Below, one piece after another: positions 12,884-24,319 of a DNA stretch of 64,000 nucleotides (position 1 is its first letter; every line of letters begins with the position of its first letter). The translations under genes and the position numbers were made by a program. This DNA is from Kingdonia uniflora. Taxonomy: Eukaryota > Streptophyta > Magnoliopsida > Ranunculales > Circaeasteraceae. The notes beneath the pieces were generated by a model. That model did not search any database and was not told where the DNA came from. It saw only the letters and a program-made list of their open reading frames with translations. The stretch lies in contig JACGCM010002156.1 of NCBI GenBank assembly GCA_014058105.1, positions 806,001 to 870,000 of the forward strand, read 5' to 3'.

Positions 12884-13853
12884 ATGTGGCAGTTGCAAGT
12901 GTATCAAAGAAACATTAATCAGTAGGAGCTGTGGCATGGGGAGTACATTAGGGAGCACTTCATTTGCCCCCATTTTTAGGTTGCAGTCCACTAATTTCAT
13001 GACGAAATGCTGGGACTAGTAAAACTAATTGAATGACCTCCTCTAAATTGTACTGAAGTGGGGATCCAATGTTCTGGTCAGCACTGTGAAAGATTTTATG
13101 AAGATCTATAATAGACGACATAAGGACTTGTTTCCTGAGATCTTTCAATTTGTTGTTGTTTATAGATTTTGCAAGTTTCAAGTAGACTTAGTTTGCTACT
13201 ATGATCGAAAGTGAGATCAGATACCATCATGCTTTACTGTTTCATGTAAAATCTGATTTTGGTTTAGCAAGGCTGGTTAAACACTACACAAATTCGTTTA
13301 CCTATGATTAATGACATTTTACTATTGTTTTTCTGCTGGAAAATAAGTTTGTAACTTCAAGGTATTCATTTCACTTTAAAGCTTGTCACAGAGTAATAGA
13401 ACTTCGAGGATATCGTTTCAGATGGGCAACGGAAGCCGGTATTTCACTTAAATTTGTAAAAATTATCATTGAGATTAATCGATTTTGATTTCAACGAACG
13501 AAAGAAACCTGGATACAAATATAAATGCCAACGCTGTGGTTCTTATTGTCATTTTCGTTAAACAACTATGGTACTTTTTGGGGAAATGAAAAAAACTGGA
13601 TGAAAACTATTGAATTGTTCAGTAGTAATGTTGATGCTTATCATTTTCAAAAAACGAAAAAAAATCATAAATCATTTAACAAATTTGTTGAAACTAGATC
13701 TGTTATTTATTTAACATCAATAGTCCAGCACCCAAACAGTAATCCAGGTAGAGATGTTAATTTGATCACTGTAAAAGTTTGGGACACATTGTTCGTGGTT
13801 CAATACACATACAAAATCAATTTCTTACAAAGAAACAAGTTAGTAGCATTCAT
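12884..13853. other. 3' regions of two convergent genes
   Basis: This region lies between the stop of the helicase-like gene and the stop of VMA21, which is transcribed towards it. It holds 3' UTR-type AT-rich sequence. The longer frames here lack family features, and I see no additional gene. Confidence 0.5.
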
Positions 13854-14481
13854 CTACTCAATCTTCTCACGGGATTCGGATGTTTCTTCATTCTGTTCTG
13901 GTGTAAGTTGTACAACACTGGCCTTGGCCTCAGCAAGAAATGCAGGATCAGGCTCATGTTTATCCGAGGGTTCCTTCATTGCTGTATAGATATAGAAGGC
14001 AATAACCATATTGACCGATATAACAGCAAGAAATCCACTCAAAAGCGTTTGTGAGTGGGGCGACAGATGAACTGAACCTGTTCAAACATAAAAACAAACA
14101 CATAATTAGTAACAATGAAGTTTGCAAACAATATCATCCTCTGTCAAATAGACCGATGCTCAAATACTGTAGTCACAACGGAAATATAAATACACAATAT
14201 TCAAAAACACACATTACAGACTGTTTTTGAAAATACGCAATATATGAGATGAGCTTCCTTGTTTCAGAGAGGTGTATTTTGTTAGTAGTAGGTGTTGATT
14301 TGGTATAGATTGATATGAGTTAGTGGAAAACATTCCGCATGAAAATAAGAATTTGGAAAGAAAAAAAGGTTAGCTTACCAGGGAAGAGATTATGGTTGAA
14401 GGCATATAAGATTGCAATTGGAGCCATCCACATAAACATTGATGCAACAATAAACTTTCTTACTACCACTGCTGCTGCCAT
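13854..14481 (-). CDS. VMA21: VMA21-like V-ATPase assembly membrane protein
   Basis: VMA21 is an ER-resident chaperone for assembly of the V0 sector of the vacuolar H+-ATPase. Exon 1 (14481-14379) and exon 2 (14077-13854) join in frame (G/GT) into 108 residues. Two membrane segments are visible: FIVASMFMWMAPIAILYAF (about residues 10-28) and LLSGFLAVISVNMVIAFYIY (about 46-65). They are separated by the short loop NHNLFPGSSVHLSPHSQT, followed by a hydrophilic tail KEPSDKHEPDPAFLAEAK. The order, spacing and length match plant VMA21. The ATG follows directly on a leader splice acceptor. The tail ends REKIE and so shows no classic C-terminal dilysine signal. Confidence 0.92.
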
Positions 14482-14610
14482 CTACAACTTAAACAACAAT
14501 AATTATGCGTCGTTTATTTCAAATTACACAAATAACAAATGCTTAAATAGAGAACTCACCTCTTTTCAAAGTTCAAACAACGCACAGATTTTAGGGTTTA
14601 TCAGAGAGAG
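14482..14610 (-). promoter_or_regulatory. VMA21 leader: 5' UTR intron and telo-box-like motif
   Basis: On the minus strand, AAAGAG/GTGAGT at 14560/14559 is a consensus donor and AGTTGTAG at 14489-14482 is an acceptor ending immediately before the ATG. This gives a 78-bp leader intron. Upstream, AAACCCTAAAA (minus strand, about 14589-14599) resembles the plant telo-box found in leaders of housekeeping genes. A (GA)n run lies beside it. Confidence 0.5.
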
Positions 14611-14716
14611 AGAGAGAGATCAGGAGACCTCCATTTTGTTTCTTGGATCTGCCAACCCGACCCGCTTAGTTTTGCCTTCTTCTAAACTTCCGTCAAAATA
14701 GGGCTCATTACATGAA

Positions 14717-14789
14717 GCGCCTGTAGCTCAGTGGATAGAGCGTCTGTTTCCTAAGCAGAAAGTCGAAGGTTCGACCCCTTCCTGGCGCG
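14717..14789 (+). tRNA. tRNA-Arg (anticodon CCT)
   Basis: A 73-nt cloverleaf without intron: acceptor GCGCCTG/CTGGCGC with a T-T mismatch, D arm GCTCAGTGGATAGAGC, anticodon loop TTCCTAA between TCTGT and GCAGA, and T arm GAAGGTTCGACCCCTTC with discriminator G. The same acceptor mismatch is, as far as I recall, shared by plant nuclear tRNA-Arg(CCT) genes. It lies between divergently placed VMA21 and the EF-hand gene. Confidence 0.95.
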
Positions 14790-14921
14790 AACATTAATTT
14801 CATTTTTTTTGTTCATCAACTCAGATTCTTTACTTTACTTGTGCGGTTGTGCCAAGTGCGAAGCAATCTCGAATAAGGTTCTTGTTGTTACAAGTTACGT
14901 AAAAGATGGAACAAAGGGCCG

Positions 14922-14930
14922 TATATAAAT
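14922..14930 (+). promoter_or_regulatory. TATA box of the EF-hand gene at 14983
   Basis: TATATAAAT lies 53 bp before the ATG, a suitable distance for a short leader. Confidence 0.55.
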
Positions 14931-14982
14931 TCGAATGACCAAAACTACAATTTAATCATTTCTTCTCTCAGTGAATCACAAC

Positions 14983-15534
14983 ATGTCAAACATGAGTTTG
15001 TTAAATTTCCAATATAGTCTATCGAAAAGGTTCTCGCCAAAACCCACTCGTTGGGGATCAAAAGACAGGCAGAACTCTGGGCTTTCGCAGATATTCATAC
15101 CAAATGTAGAGGAAATGAAGCGGACGTTCAACAAGTTTGATGATAATAAAGACGGGATGATATCCAAAGAAGAGTATAAGATGGTGTTGAGGGCATTGGG
15201 GAAGGAGAACATTGATACGGAGGTCACGAAAATATTCCAAGTAGCGGACTTGGATGGGAATGGGTTCATTGATTTCAAGGAGTTTATGGCCGTGCATGAG
15301 AAAGGGGGTGGCATAACGGCAATGGATATAAGGAGTGCGTTTCGAGCGTTTGATTTGGATGGGAATGGGAGGATCAGTGCCGAGGAGTTGTTGGAAGTGT
15401 TGAGGAAGTTGGGGGAGCGGTGCAACCTCGAGAGTTGTAGGAAGATGGTGAGAGCGGTGGACACCAATGGTGACGAGTTGATTGACATGGAGGAGTTCAT
15501 GAAAATGATGACACACACCATGAGTCCTTGTTAA
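14983..15534 (+). CDS. Calmodulin-like protein (CML), four EF-hands
   Basis: A single-exon gene of 183 residues, starting at the first ATG in frame (MSNMSLL). A basic N-terminal extension of about 43 residues precedes four EF-hand loops: residues 53-64 (DDNKDGMISKEE), 89-100 (DLDGNGFIDFKE), 124-135 (DLDGNGRISAEE) and 160-171 (DTNGDELIDMEE). Loops 1-3 have the full ligand pattern D-x-D/N-x-D/N-G...E. Loop 4 has Glu instead of the usual Gly at position 6, which may lower Ca2+ affinity. The protein should act as a cytosolic Ca2+ sensor that binds target proteins. Lack of introns and length fit plant CMLs rather than calmodulin. The exact CML number cannot be assigned from the sequence alone. Confidence 0.92.
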   Translation: MSNMSLLNFQYSLSKRFSPKPTRWGSKDRQNSGLSQIFIPNVEEMKRTFNKFDDNKDGMISKEEYKMVLRALGKENIDTEVTKIFQVADLDGNGFIDFKEFMAVHEKGGGITAMDIRSAFRAFDLDGNGRISAEELLEVLRKLGERCNLESCRKMVRAVDTNGDELIDMEEFMKMMTHTMSPC

Positions 15535-15537
15535 TTA

Positions 15538-17184
15538 AGAGATTTACAAAATCGAATATTATTACAACAATGTTCTTCTATCTTTCAGCGAATAACAAAG
15601 TCTGGGATTTCTGTCTATAATGAAAATTTAAAAAATCAGAAATGACTGAAAGTAGGCCAATAAATGGCATCTTTCGTAGATGTTTTTGTTCTTGCAGTTA
15701 GCAACGGGCTGTTTCGTCGTGTGACATTGAACAACAAACATTTACAGTTAGCACCACAATTTGTATAAAGCTTGTAATTTCCACAAACAAGACATGAATG
15801 AAATGTCATCTCCCAAACAGTTTGTCATTTCTTTTGCACAACTGATTTCAGATGTCGTATAACTCCAGAATACTGTTTTTTTTTTTCCCCTCTAGATGTC
15901 CACGGCAACAGCTACATGTTATGGTGTTTTCATCAGGGTCTGTAGTCTGTACAAACTGGTGCTATATGCCTTCACCAACAAGCAACAAACAACAAACTTA
16001 TACATGTCTGTATTAATGAACAAAATGATCTGAATACCACTAAGGAATACAGTTTACATATTTTAAGTACATTTAGAGAACAAAAAAACATAAATAAATA
16101 GCTTCTGTAAACACTTTGTAAAACCGGACTCACAGTGATACTGATTCATAAATCTACAGGAATGAACTGGACAACGAATTCGAAAATATACTCTCAAATG
16201 TTCAAATACAGTGTTTAACATAACAAAATTAGCAAAGGACAGTATTAAAACATTTTCAGTCTTCTACTAATACAAGCATTTACGCCAGTCAAAACTTTAT
16301 AACAAATTATCGTGCAAGAATCAAACTCGATTATTTTGTGTGGGGTAAGTAGATAAAAAGATAGGTACGAAAAAGTCATACGCGGTAGATCAGAATCCTA
16401 GAACATCAAATTTTCAACTTTATTCCCACTGTTATTACTTTACATTACTCCAATGATTCGTCTTTTTTGAGGAGGAAGCTGTTTTATTCTTGATTTGCTT
16501 ATTCTAATCAAGTGCTTCAAACGTGTGGTAGCGTGCTGCATACATCAGTTCTAGAAGATGCAAAGTGGAATGGATAAAAATATTTCAGGTGTTGCCATTA
16601 ACTCCCTACGATACTAAACTAAGCATAGATATGTTAGGCATTTTCGGATGCCGCTACCAACAAGATCTCTTAAACTAACCTTCAATGGCTTATGGTTTAG
16701 CAGCTAGCTTATTGAAAATTTACTTTGTTTTCTTAAACTTCTTTTTTAATTACAAACATATTGGTGTTGCCGTCGGGTATGCCTGGTAAAAGCAATCACA
16801 GTGATTTCTACGCTTCAAAACCCATCAACGCAGGAAAGAATATGGCGTGCGGCTCACACTTTCCTTGTCTGCTTTTTAGCAGAATGGCTTTTACTTTCGT
16901 ATACGCATCAACTGCTAATGCTTGAGCAAGTAAGCCTGACTAAACAAACCTCTATTAGAGATGCTCTCCCTTGAATTTGGCGGAAATCTGACCAGGCTAA
17001 TAGTAAAAATTCTCTAACTTTACCCAGATCCATGGATGTCCCAGATATTGGTATTAAATGTCAATCATCCCAAAAAGGAGCTATAAAGTTGGGTAGTATA
17101 GCAATATCATAGAATCTAAGCTCTAAATATGGTAAAAGATGCTCTAATAGAAAGAGCACATGGAAATGGATTGCCTATGACCCT
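15538..17184. other. Intergenic region, no gene recognised
   Basis: About 1.6 kb of AT-rich DNA between the two EF-hand genes. The beginning is probably the 3' UTR of the first one. I found no ORF with family features, no tRNA, no terminal repeats and no tandem array. Confidence 0.5.
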
Positions 17185-17193
17185 CTATATATT
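17185..17193 (+). promoter_or_regulatory. TATA box of the EF-hand gene at 17323
   Basis: CTATATATT lies about 130 bp upstream of the ATG, preceding a CA-rich leader. Confidence 0.4.
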
Positions 17194-17322
17194 CCAATCT
17201 CCACTAAGGCACTAACAAAACTCTTCTTAAGCAAAGAACACACACTAGAAACTCCATTCCAACATCTCACCTCATCTTTGAACTGTGTACTTTGCTTCTC
17301 GAAGAGAAATAGAGAGGGGGAG

Positions 17323-17610
17323 ATGGCAATCATGCGTTCGCAAATTCCGCCCAACTACGAGATGTCCGTGGACGAGTTCAAAGCATGGCTATCCAAGTTT
17401 GATGCAGATGGCGACGGAAGCATTAGTCGTGATGAACTACGACAAGCTCTTCGTAGCCTTCATACTTGGTTCGGGTGGTGGAAAACGCGCCAAGTAATGA
17501 AGGACGTTGATACCAACAATAATGGGAGGATCGACAACAAAGAGCTGGAGAAGTTGGTGAACTCTGCACAGCAGCATCTGAATATGAAAATTAATGAAAG
17601 CGGGTGGTGA
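17323..17610 (+). CDS. Small two-EF-hand calcium-binding protein
   Basis: A single-exon gene of 95 residues beginning MAIMRSQIPP. Two EF-hand loops are seen at residues 27-38 (DADGDGSISRDE) and 63-74 (DTNNNGRIDNKE), both with complete ligand positions. They are separated by an unusual aromatic linker, HTWFGWWKTRQVM. The arrangement (FKAWLSKF before loop 1, Trp-rich linker, short acidic-poor tail) matches a family of small plant EF-hand proteins induced by stress. It is not a truncated calmodulin, because the linker differs. The upstream in-frame GTG at 17278 is not a likely start; the ATG at 17323 follows a purine-rich leader. The protein is probably a cytosolic or nuclear Ca2+ sensor. Function beyond Ca2+ binding is not visible. 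Confidence 0.88.
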   Translation: MAIMRSQIPPNYEMSVDEFKAWLSKFDADGDGSISRDELRQALRSLHTWFGWWKTRQVMKDVDTNNNGRIDNKELEKLVNSAQQHLNMKINESGW

Positions 17611-17693
17611 TCTATCTATGTCTAGAGACCAAATTTGGTGACAGGTTGTAACTAACGTCAGAACTACACAAGTGAAAAGCAATCTAGTTGGGT

Positions 17694-17729
17694 GTTCACG
17701 CTCGAGTTACTTTTAACTCGAGTGCGAAC
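17694..17729. repeat. Hairpin: 16-bp inverted repeat with 4-bp loop
   Basis: The left arm GTTCACGCTCGAGTTA (17694-17709) and right arm TAACTCGAGTGCGAAC (17714-17729) pair at 14 of 16 positions around the loop CTTT. It lies 84 bp after the stop codon of the small EF-hand gene, presumably in its 3' UTR. Confidence 0.7.
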
Positions 17730-20700
17730 ATATGGTCTACTTCTTTGTTTATACCTAGTGTTAGGGCGATATGGTCTACAATCTATCAGTAAAAGAAATC
17801 TCTGTGATGTGTGGGGTTTGTGTCTGAGTACTAATTACTAGTTTGTGTTTCGAAAGTTCTGATGAGTACTCTTGTTGTAAATTTATGTAACCAAGTAGAT
17901 GGTGTATTGGATAATTGGATAAGAACTGAATTAATAAACCCAGTCGTCCAACTAATAATAATTATGTTGAATGCATAATATATAAGTATGTTTTGGGTTC
18001 CTGTATAATTTTAAGAGTTTATGTAGATATAATTGTCGACTTTCCCTTTTTTATTTTCCCTGGTGTATCACCAGAATCAAGAAACTGGATTAATCAGTTG
18101 GGGGTTTCATAATTCGGGATGAGAAATTCCGAAAAACTGAGATGTTGACATGTCAATCGTATTCAACCACTGGCCTAGTATGCGGTTTAACATTATATTA
18201 TATTTCATAAAGACAGTAGTGAGAAACCTCTTCACAAATGTAAACCATTACTGGATTATAACTCATTCCAAAACTGATATTAAATGCAGTTGCATTTACT
18301 TCGTTTAAGAAATTTAGGCTACGATCCACATAGTAAATATTCTGAAAATGTAAGAAAGTTACAGCAATGAGTATCCACATATAGCTGAATCCAACTGAAA
18401 ACAAAACCGTTTCCAATTTTGCATTATGTGCTGATAAAACAGTTTACCCACTATTTTTCATGGTTCAAAGCCAAATACATTTCCTGGTTAAGGCATAATT
18501 GGTATGATAACGTACCACTCCATGATGAAAATTGTCTGATATCGCTTCCACCAAGCGAAGTAGAAAAATATCATTGGGGTCTTCTCTCGATAAGCATATA
18601 GATGGCGGTGATGGTAGGCAAGAAACTCTCTTGGAATCTGCTACACCTATCAGGCAAAACTTAAAGAGTTAAACCAGCATCATGTTGGAATAACAATAAA
18701 CTACCCTCCAAGGCTTCAACAATAGCCGTATATAAAACATCAGAACTCAGTTCAAAGAAACATCAGAATATGTGTGAGTTATAATGAAACATATTAATTA
18801 CCACAATTTAAAATTGCCAACAAAAGAATGTGTGAGTTATGATTTGTCGATCATATCAAAGTATTATTTGCACGTCCTTTGTCTAAGTCTTTCTTTTGGA
18901 TAACTGATGAGCATTCACTCATAAAATCCCAGAAGAAAGAAGGCGGGCAAAGGCAGAAATAAGAGATAGGCTGCAACCAACACCAGCCAGCTCCAAACGG
19001 AAAAAAAAAAAATCAAATGCAAAACAAGAAAGAAACAAATAGAAGAGTGAACCACATGATACTCAATATCTCCTCCTCCTCTGAAACATTGCTAAAAATA
19101 GAATTTTCTTCCATGCAAATTGCAAAGAGAATCTCTTTGATGCTGATGTTAGCTCGAGATCTTTTTTTGCTTAATCAGTCTTATGTCTATCTAACACAAT
19201 AAGTATCCATGCATCTCTTATCCCATCATAGCTTCTAAATAGGCATCCCAAAAAAAATCTCTTATCAAAGCAAAAACCTTGGGGTCTTAACTATATGGCA
19301 GTTGAGCAAGTGAACAGAAGGTGGTCAAAATGTTCACACCTACTTGCACAGTTCTAACTTTGAGAAGAAAGTGATATGACAAAACATACATATCTTTACA
19401 GCAACAGGCAGGAATGTTGTTTAACTCATCCCAAAGAAGAAAATAAAATCGGCAAAAATATAAGTCATTCTTGTATTTGGTATAGTGCAAGAAACAAATA
19501 AAATTCTACAAAACAACCTAAACGGATTTAAACCCTATTATTCTCCCAATTGTTGTGACATTCAATACTTTGTTCCGCGAGGTTGTTCATATCATATGTA
19601 ATATGAATATCAGAGCATGATTGAATCTTAATAGTTTTTTTCCCTCTCCTGAGCTCCTCCGTCAAGTTCAAGTCGACAAATATCGGGAAAGATATACGCC
19701 TCGGTTGATCATGAGTCAATGAGTCACATATGAAAGTGGTACTATGAAGGTTGTTCATATCATATGCCAAAAACTTTAATTTTGCAGTTTAAACCCCACA
19801 CAAAACCCTTGATTTCGCCACCCTGGCCACAGCCCCCAACTTGAATAATAGGGCAACCCTCCTGGCAGCTCTATGTACACAGGCATCAACCTCTCTATCA
19901 TTGGGTTATCCACAACAAATGAGTCCTCTAGTAGACATCCCATACTCAAAAATCCCCCAAAACCAAAGACGCCAAAACGGAGGTTTATTGCATGTTTCTT
20001 GACATGGGGCAAAGTGCCTCTACGTCCAGCAGTCGTTGCACAATTTCCATGAACAATGTGAAACGTAGAACTGGAATCAATGAATATTTTTACGCCATAG
20101 AAGCTATGAAGTGTTGCCTAAAGCCTTAAACCAGATTGCAGATAAGAGAAGAGCGTGAAGACTAAATATGCAATTTGGATTACATTCTCTCACCCCTACA
20201 ACTGAGATCCTGCTTACGTCCAATGCCACAAATTTCTAGTGCAATACAAGTTTCGATTCTCTATTCAGTTCAATGCAAACAGGGAAGAGGGCTATTTGTG
20301 TTTAACCGAATAGAAAAGACAAAACTTGTTTTATACCCGAAACTTTGCTGCATTGGACATAAGAGGAATCAGGAATCCCAGTGGTTGCAGTGATAGAGCT
20401 TAACTGAAATTGCAACTCCAATCATCAGGACGTCCTCTTCGCCTAGAGTTTAAATTGGCCAATGCTTCATAGCTCCTGCGGTGCGAAAAATACTCAATTC
20501 TGGCTGTGTTTCACATTGTCACTGAAAAATCGTGCAGCTGTTTGATGTTGAGGTGTCTTGCCCTGTATCGAGATACGTCCAGTAAGTCTATTGTTCTACG
20601 TCTTTAGTTCTAAGGGACTGTTGAGTATGGTAATCATCCGTGATGGAGAACCCAATAGGGATTGGCCGAAAGGGGCGCTAGCATAAGAGAGGGACGCAAT

Positions 20701-22000
20701 GGACGGATGGTTTGAGTTAGAGATGATGGCATGAGAAGGTGTATACTTGAAGGCACACCAGTGGTGCTAAAGAGGGTTGGTGTTGCCATCCCAGGTGTTA
20801 CTAATGTAAGGCGACTAAAGCTTATGGATAGGCTTGGGGTCGTGGGCGAGGACAGAATTTATGTTTCTTTGGCCGGTTTTGGGTGGGGTTTGAACAATGG
20901 GATTGAGGCCAGGGTTGAGGGCAAGAAGTCTATGTTGGGCAACGAAATGTTGTAGCATGTTCACTTCTTTTATGACCCCTTTGATTTTATTAGGAGGTAT
21001 TTCATACGTGTACCTCGTTAATCAAGCTTCTTGGACCTTTTTCCAAGATTTTCTAACTTGAACTTGATAAAGGAGAAGAAAAAAACTTTTTGGAGATTTA
21101 ACATGGCTTTCATACCAGCTCTGATGAATCACGTGAAAAAAAAGGATTAAGGGTCACAACAATAGGGAGATTCAAAATGGGATTCAAATGTCAAATTTAA
21201 ATAATCGAAACGAAAAAGAAAGATATCTTTATGTGATAACTCAAACTTATAAAGATAGATAATTATCGAATAGATGCTACCTCTTCATTTATAGCAAAAT
21301 CTGGCACAGACTTCCAATCCTAGGTGGACTCTCTAGTTCCTAAACTCATGAAATTCTCCTTATGATAATAAGTACCCCTTTAGCGAAAGAAAAATTGCAT
21401 CAAAGAATTGGAAAAGACCCCTGAGCATAAGCTTATGAGTTATAATCAATCTTTACTAGTTACTTTTAAGATAGCATTTCCAAGATAGACATGACCAAAA
21501 AGGGAAGCTGGATATGTTTAAATACAATGTGTCAAAACCGTAGAAGTATATGTTCCTATACAAGCTCCAGAGTATATGCAGTTTTCATTGCTATTCCGGC
21601 AATTCTTCACATTAATACCCATCTCTCCTTATCAAAGCTAAAAAAATACTCTTCCATACTACAAATAAGAACAGCATTCAAGTTTGCCTCAAACTATAAA
21701 CATAATAAACTACGTGCATCACCAAGTAGTGTGAATGATGAATTTCTCAGCTCTCAACCTTCATTTCGTACGGACAATCATGAATGACTGAGAAACAACC
21801 AATGGCAGCGGTTTGTTTCATTGTCAATAAATATGAAGTGATTATCTTAGTGTTGTTTGATTATGTATAAATGTTCATATTCCTAGAATATTAATGATGA
21901 GTCTAACTATGTAGAAACGTATGCAAGAACTACCACGCTAAAACAAGCTTGCAAACGATGCAATATCGAAAAGTGAATATGCATAAACATCTTACCTGAT
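17730..22000. other. Long intergenic region, no gene supported
   Basis: About 4.3 kb of AT-rich DNA up to the ISY1 stop codon. It contains several 60-98-residue open frames on both strands (for example near 19776-20012 minus, 20731-20955 plus and 21491-21787 plus). None shows a recognisable domain, a consistent splice partner or a homologue elsewhere in the window. The last few hundred bases probably include the ISY1 3' UTR. Old, unrecognisable transposon debris is possible. Confidence 0.45.
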
Positions 22001-22885
22001 CTAACGGTGAATATTAAGCATTTCCTTCGCCTCACTTTGCTCCTCAAGTAGATTATCACTCATATATTTACTCAAAAGTTCTTTCTTCTTCTTCTCGACA
22101 ACCATCCTCTCAATCTCCTTATCATCAGGAAGCGGCACATGTACAATAAACTCTTCCTCTCTCTTACTCTCCTCCTTCTCTCTCCTCTCCTCCTCAACAA
22201 CATCCTCCTCTTCCTCAAACAATATCGCACTCACATTCGCAACTTCCCCACTCTTCACCGCCCTCTTCGCCTCCTTCTTAATCTCCTCCATCCTCTGCCA
22301 CTCTTTCAACGACGCTGCTCTCATTTCCTTCTCCGCAGGTCCCTCCAACTTCTCCAAAATCCCGTCCTCGTCATCTCTATACCCGTAATAACTGGCGTCA
22401 ATCCTTTTAAATATCTCATACCTCGACCTCCTCCTCTTAAGCTCCGGGGGCTTATCGAAAAGCTCTCGAACACCCGGTAACTTCTTCGCCGCACCGAAAT
22501 ACCTGTACCCCGGACCTCTCCCACTAGGATTCGGCACATCGACGATATTCCCCTCCAAATCTGTCATTTTTGCCGAATGTTTGGTATAATTGGGACCGCC
22601 AAGCTCGATAATTCGCCGCTCCCAGTGGATTTTCTCACGGAGAAGCTTGTTAATCTCGTCATTGAGATCGCGTAATCGGTGCTCACCCAAACCCTCATTT
22701 TGGATATCGGTGACCTTGCGACCGATCTCTCGCATGATTTGCTGACGCCATTTGTCTGCATCAGCGAGGTCTCGGCATTCGGAAGCGAGGAAGGGACGAC
22801 GCTCCTTGGGTTTCTTCTTCTCTTCGTTCTTCAATGTGACGAACCTGTTGAGCATTGATTGTGCTTTCTCTTCATTACGAGCCAT
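22001..22885 (-). CDS. ISY1: Pre-mRNA splicing factor ISY1 homologue
   Basis: ISY1 is a Prp19/NTC-associated spliceosome component acting in the nucleus around the first catalytic step. The intronless gene encodes 294 residues. It begins MARNEEKAQSMLNRF, continues with KPKERRPFLASECRDLADAD and WRQQIMREIGRKVTDIQNEG, then LGEHRLRDLNDEINKLLREK and WERRIIELGGPNY, and SGRGPGYRYFGAAKKLPGVR, all hallmarks of the Isy1 family. A Glu/Lys-rich coiled C-terminal region follows, and the length is normal for the family. The start codon is fixed by the conserved N-terminus. Upstream, 141 bp away, lies the end of a 5.9-kb transposon, so the promoter may have been changed. The antisense frames opposite this gene are shadows of its biased codons. 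Confidence 0.96.
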   Translation of the reverse strand: MARNEEKAQSMLNRFVTLKNEEKKKPKERRPFLASECRDLADADKWRQQIMREIGRKVTDIQNEGLGEHRLRDLNDEINKLLREKIHWERRIIELGGPNYTKHSAKMTDLEGNIVDVPNPSGRGPGYRYFGAAKKLPGVRELFDKPPELKRRRSRYEIFKRIDASYYGYRDDEDGILEKLEGPAEKEMRAASLKEWQRMEEIKKEAKRAVKSGEVANVSAILFEEEEDVVEEERREKEESKREEEFIVHVPLPDDKEIERMVVEKKKKELLSKYMSDNLLEEQSEAKEMLNIHR

Positions 22886-22925
22886 GTTTTGAGTTAGTTG
22901 ATTTGGGACTAAGAGAGAGTCTCTA

Positions 22926-22934
22926 AAACCCTAA
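22926..22934 (-). promoter_or_regulatory. Telo-box in the ISY1 leader/promoter
   Basis: AAACCCTAA on the plus strand, about 40 bp upstream of the start codon, with a second ACCCTAAAA about 40 bp further upstream. Telo-boxes are common near transcription starts of plant housekeeping genes. Confidence 0.4.
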
Positions 22935-23044
22935 TTTTGATTTCGGGAGATTTCAAGAACCCTAAAAGAGTGAGGATTGAGAGCGATATCTGTGTACTGC
23001 TGCTAAAACTGTGAAAATCGAACTGAGGTGGCGTTTGTTTTTTG

Positions 23045-23207
23045 GCTGACTCCACTCAGTCGTCTGAGTCTGAGTGAGTGATTTGGGTCACTTATAAGCG
23101 TTTGTTTTTCTCTCACTCAGTGGCTAAGTGGAGTCAGAGTCAGTGATTTGGGTCACTCAGAGTCAGCCCCAATAAGCCAGCTTACTGCTGAGTCTGATTT
23201 TGAGTCT
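23045..23207. repeat. Left subterminal TGAGTC/GACTCA motif cluster
   Basis: Many copies of GAGTC/GACTC in both orientations, plus a repeated GTGATTTGGGTCACT (about 23079 and 23143). This resembles an array of transposase or Myb binding sites near the transposon end. Confidence 0.6.
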
Positions 23208-24319
23208 AAATTTTCTACCCAAATTGCCCTCAACAGAACTCAAAATTACAAAAAAAAAATCATTACTTCAACAACAACAAAAAACAACTCTCCCAAACCT
23301 CAATTTCAATCACTCTGCTATCAACTTCTCTCTCAAATCATCCTCATTTTGGCGCTTTCGCATCTCCAGGAGTTTGTAAATGCAAATGTGGAGTTCAGGA
23401 TCATCTGTTGTGCATGAGATCTCTCTTTGATTCAGGTAAAACTAGACTCCAATTCGACCATATAATTTGCATTTGTACTCAACTTGGAACTTTCAACCCT
23501 AGAGTTGTGTTTGATATTTGGAATGTGGTGTTAATGCTCCGATCTTTGTGTTAATGTTAGGCATTGTTGTGTTTGATGTTTTGTGTATTTGAGGAGTGAA
23601 TTGTGGGATTTGGTTGTGTTTTGCGGTGATGGTTTTACATTTTCTGGATCAACTGTTGAAGAAGAAAGAAACACAATTTGTGAGATGCTAAATAAGGTAG
23701 ACTACCTGTGAAATACTTGGGGCAGCCTTTGTTGTGTTCTAAATTATCTGCCCAAGATTGTTCTCCTTTAAGTGGAAACATAAGCATAAGCATCTTTCTG
23801 CCCAAGATTGTTCTCCTTTAGTTAATAAAGTTCATTAAAGAATCCTTAACTGGAAACATAAGCATCTTTCTTTTGGGGGGAGGGTGGAACTTATAAAGAG
23901 TGTACTTGTTAGCCAAATGTAGTATAATGAGATGAAGATAAAAGAAATCCACAAGTCATTTCCAAGTGGACTGGACTGTTTTGCAAGCTTGACCAGTTCC
24001 TTCATGGAGGACACATTGTTCCCACTAAATTGAAACAGTTGCAGTCCCATTCTCTGATTTCAGTAGCCCATTCACATCCCCAAAAAATATGAATAGTTGT
24101 TTCTACCTCCTTTGATGCATTTTTATGCCTAGGTTCTATAGGTTTTTCTTTATAAATGCAGTTTTACTCATATTGCAGCTTCTGCCATTTTCTGTCCATT
24201 TTTTGAACAGCTTTGGGGACGTCTTTTATGTCCATTTTCTGAACAGCCTGAACCAGGTTTTGAGTTTGTTTATCTGCAATACCATCTGGACCAGGTCTAT
24301 TTGCATCTATACTTAGACC

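Noticed and set aside
14971..14982. Upstream GTG as start of the four-EF-hand gene
   Set aside because: Plant nuclear genes start at ATG; the first in-frame ATG is at 14983, 53 bp after a TATA box.
14976..15521. Long open frames on the minus strand opposite the four-EF-hand gene
   Set aside because: They mirror the codon bias of the EF-hand gene, have no domain features, and the plus-strand frame is a clear family member.
18198..18660. Membrane-like frame (18416-18198 minus) and a neighbouring open stretch as a small gene
   Set aside because: No shared splice borders, no recognised family and no supporting context; hydrophobic frames arise easily in AT-rich DNA.
20731..20955. 74-residue Gly/Val-rich plus-strand frame
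   Set aside because: No homology I recognise and no promoter or splice context; left as intergenic.
22139..22480. 113-residue Leu/Pro-rich frame opposite ISY1
   Set aside because: Shadow of the Glu/Lys-rich ISY1 C-terminus.
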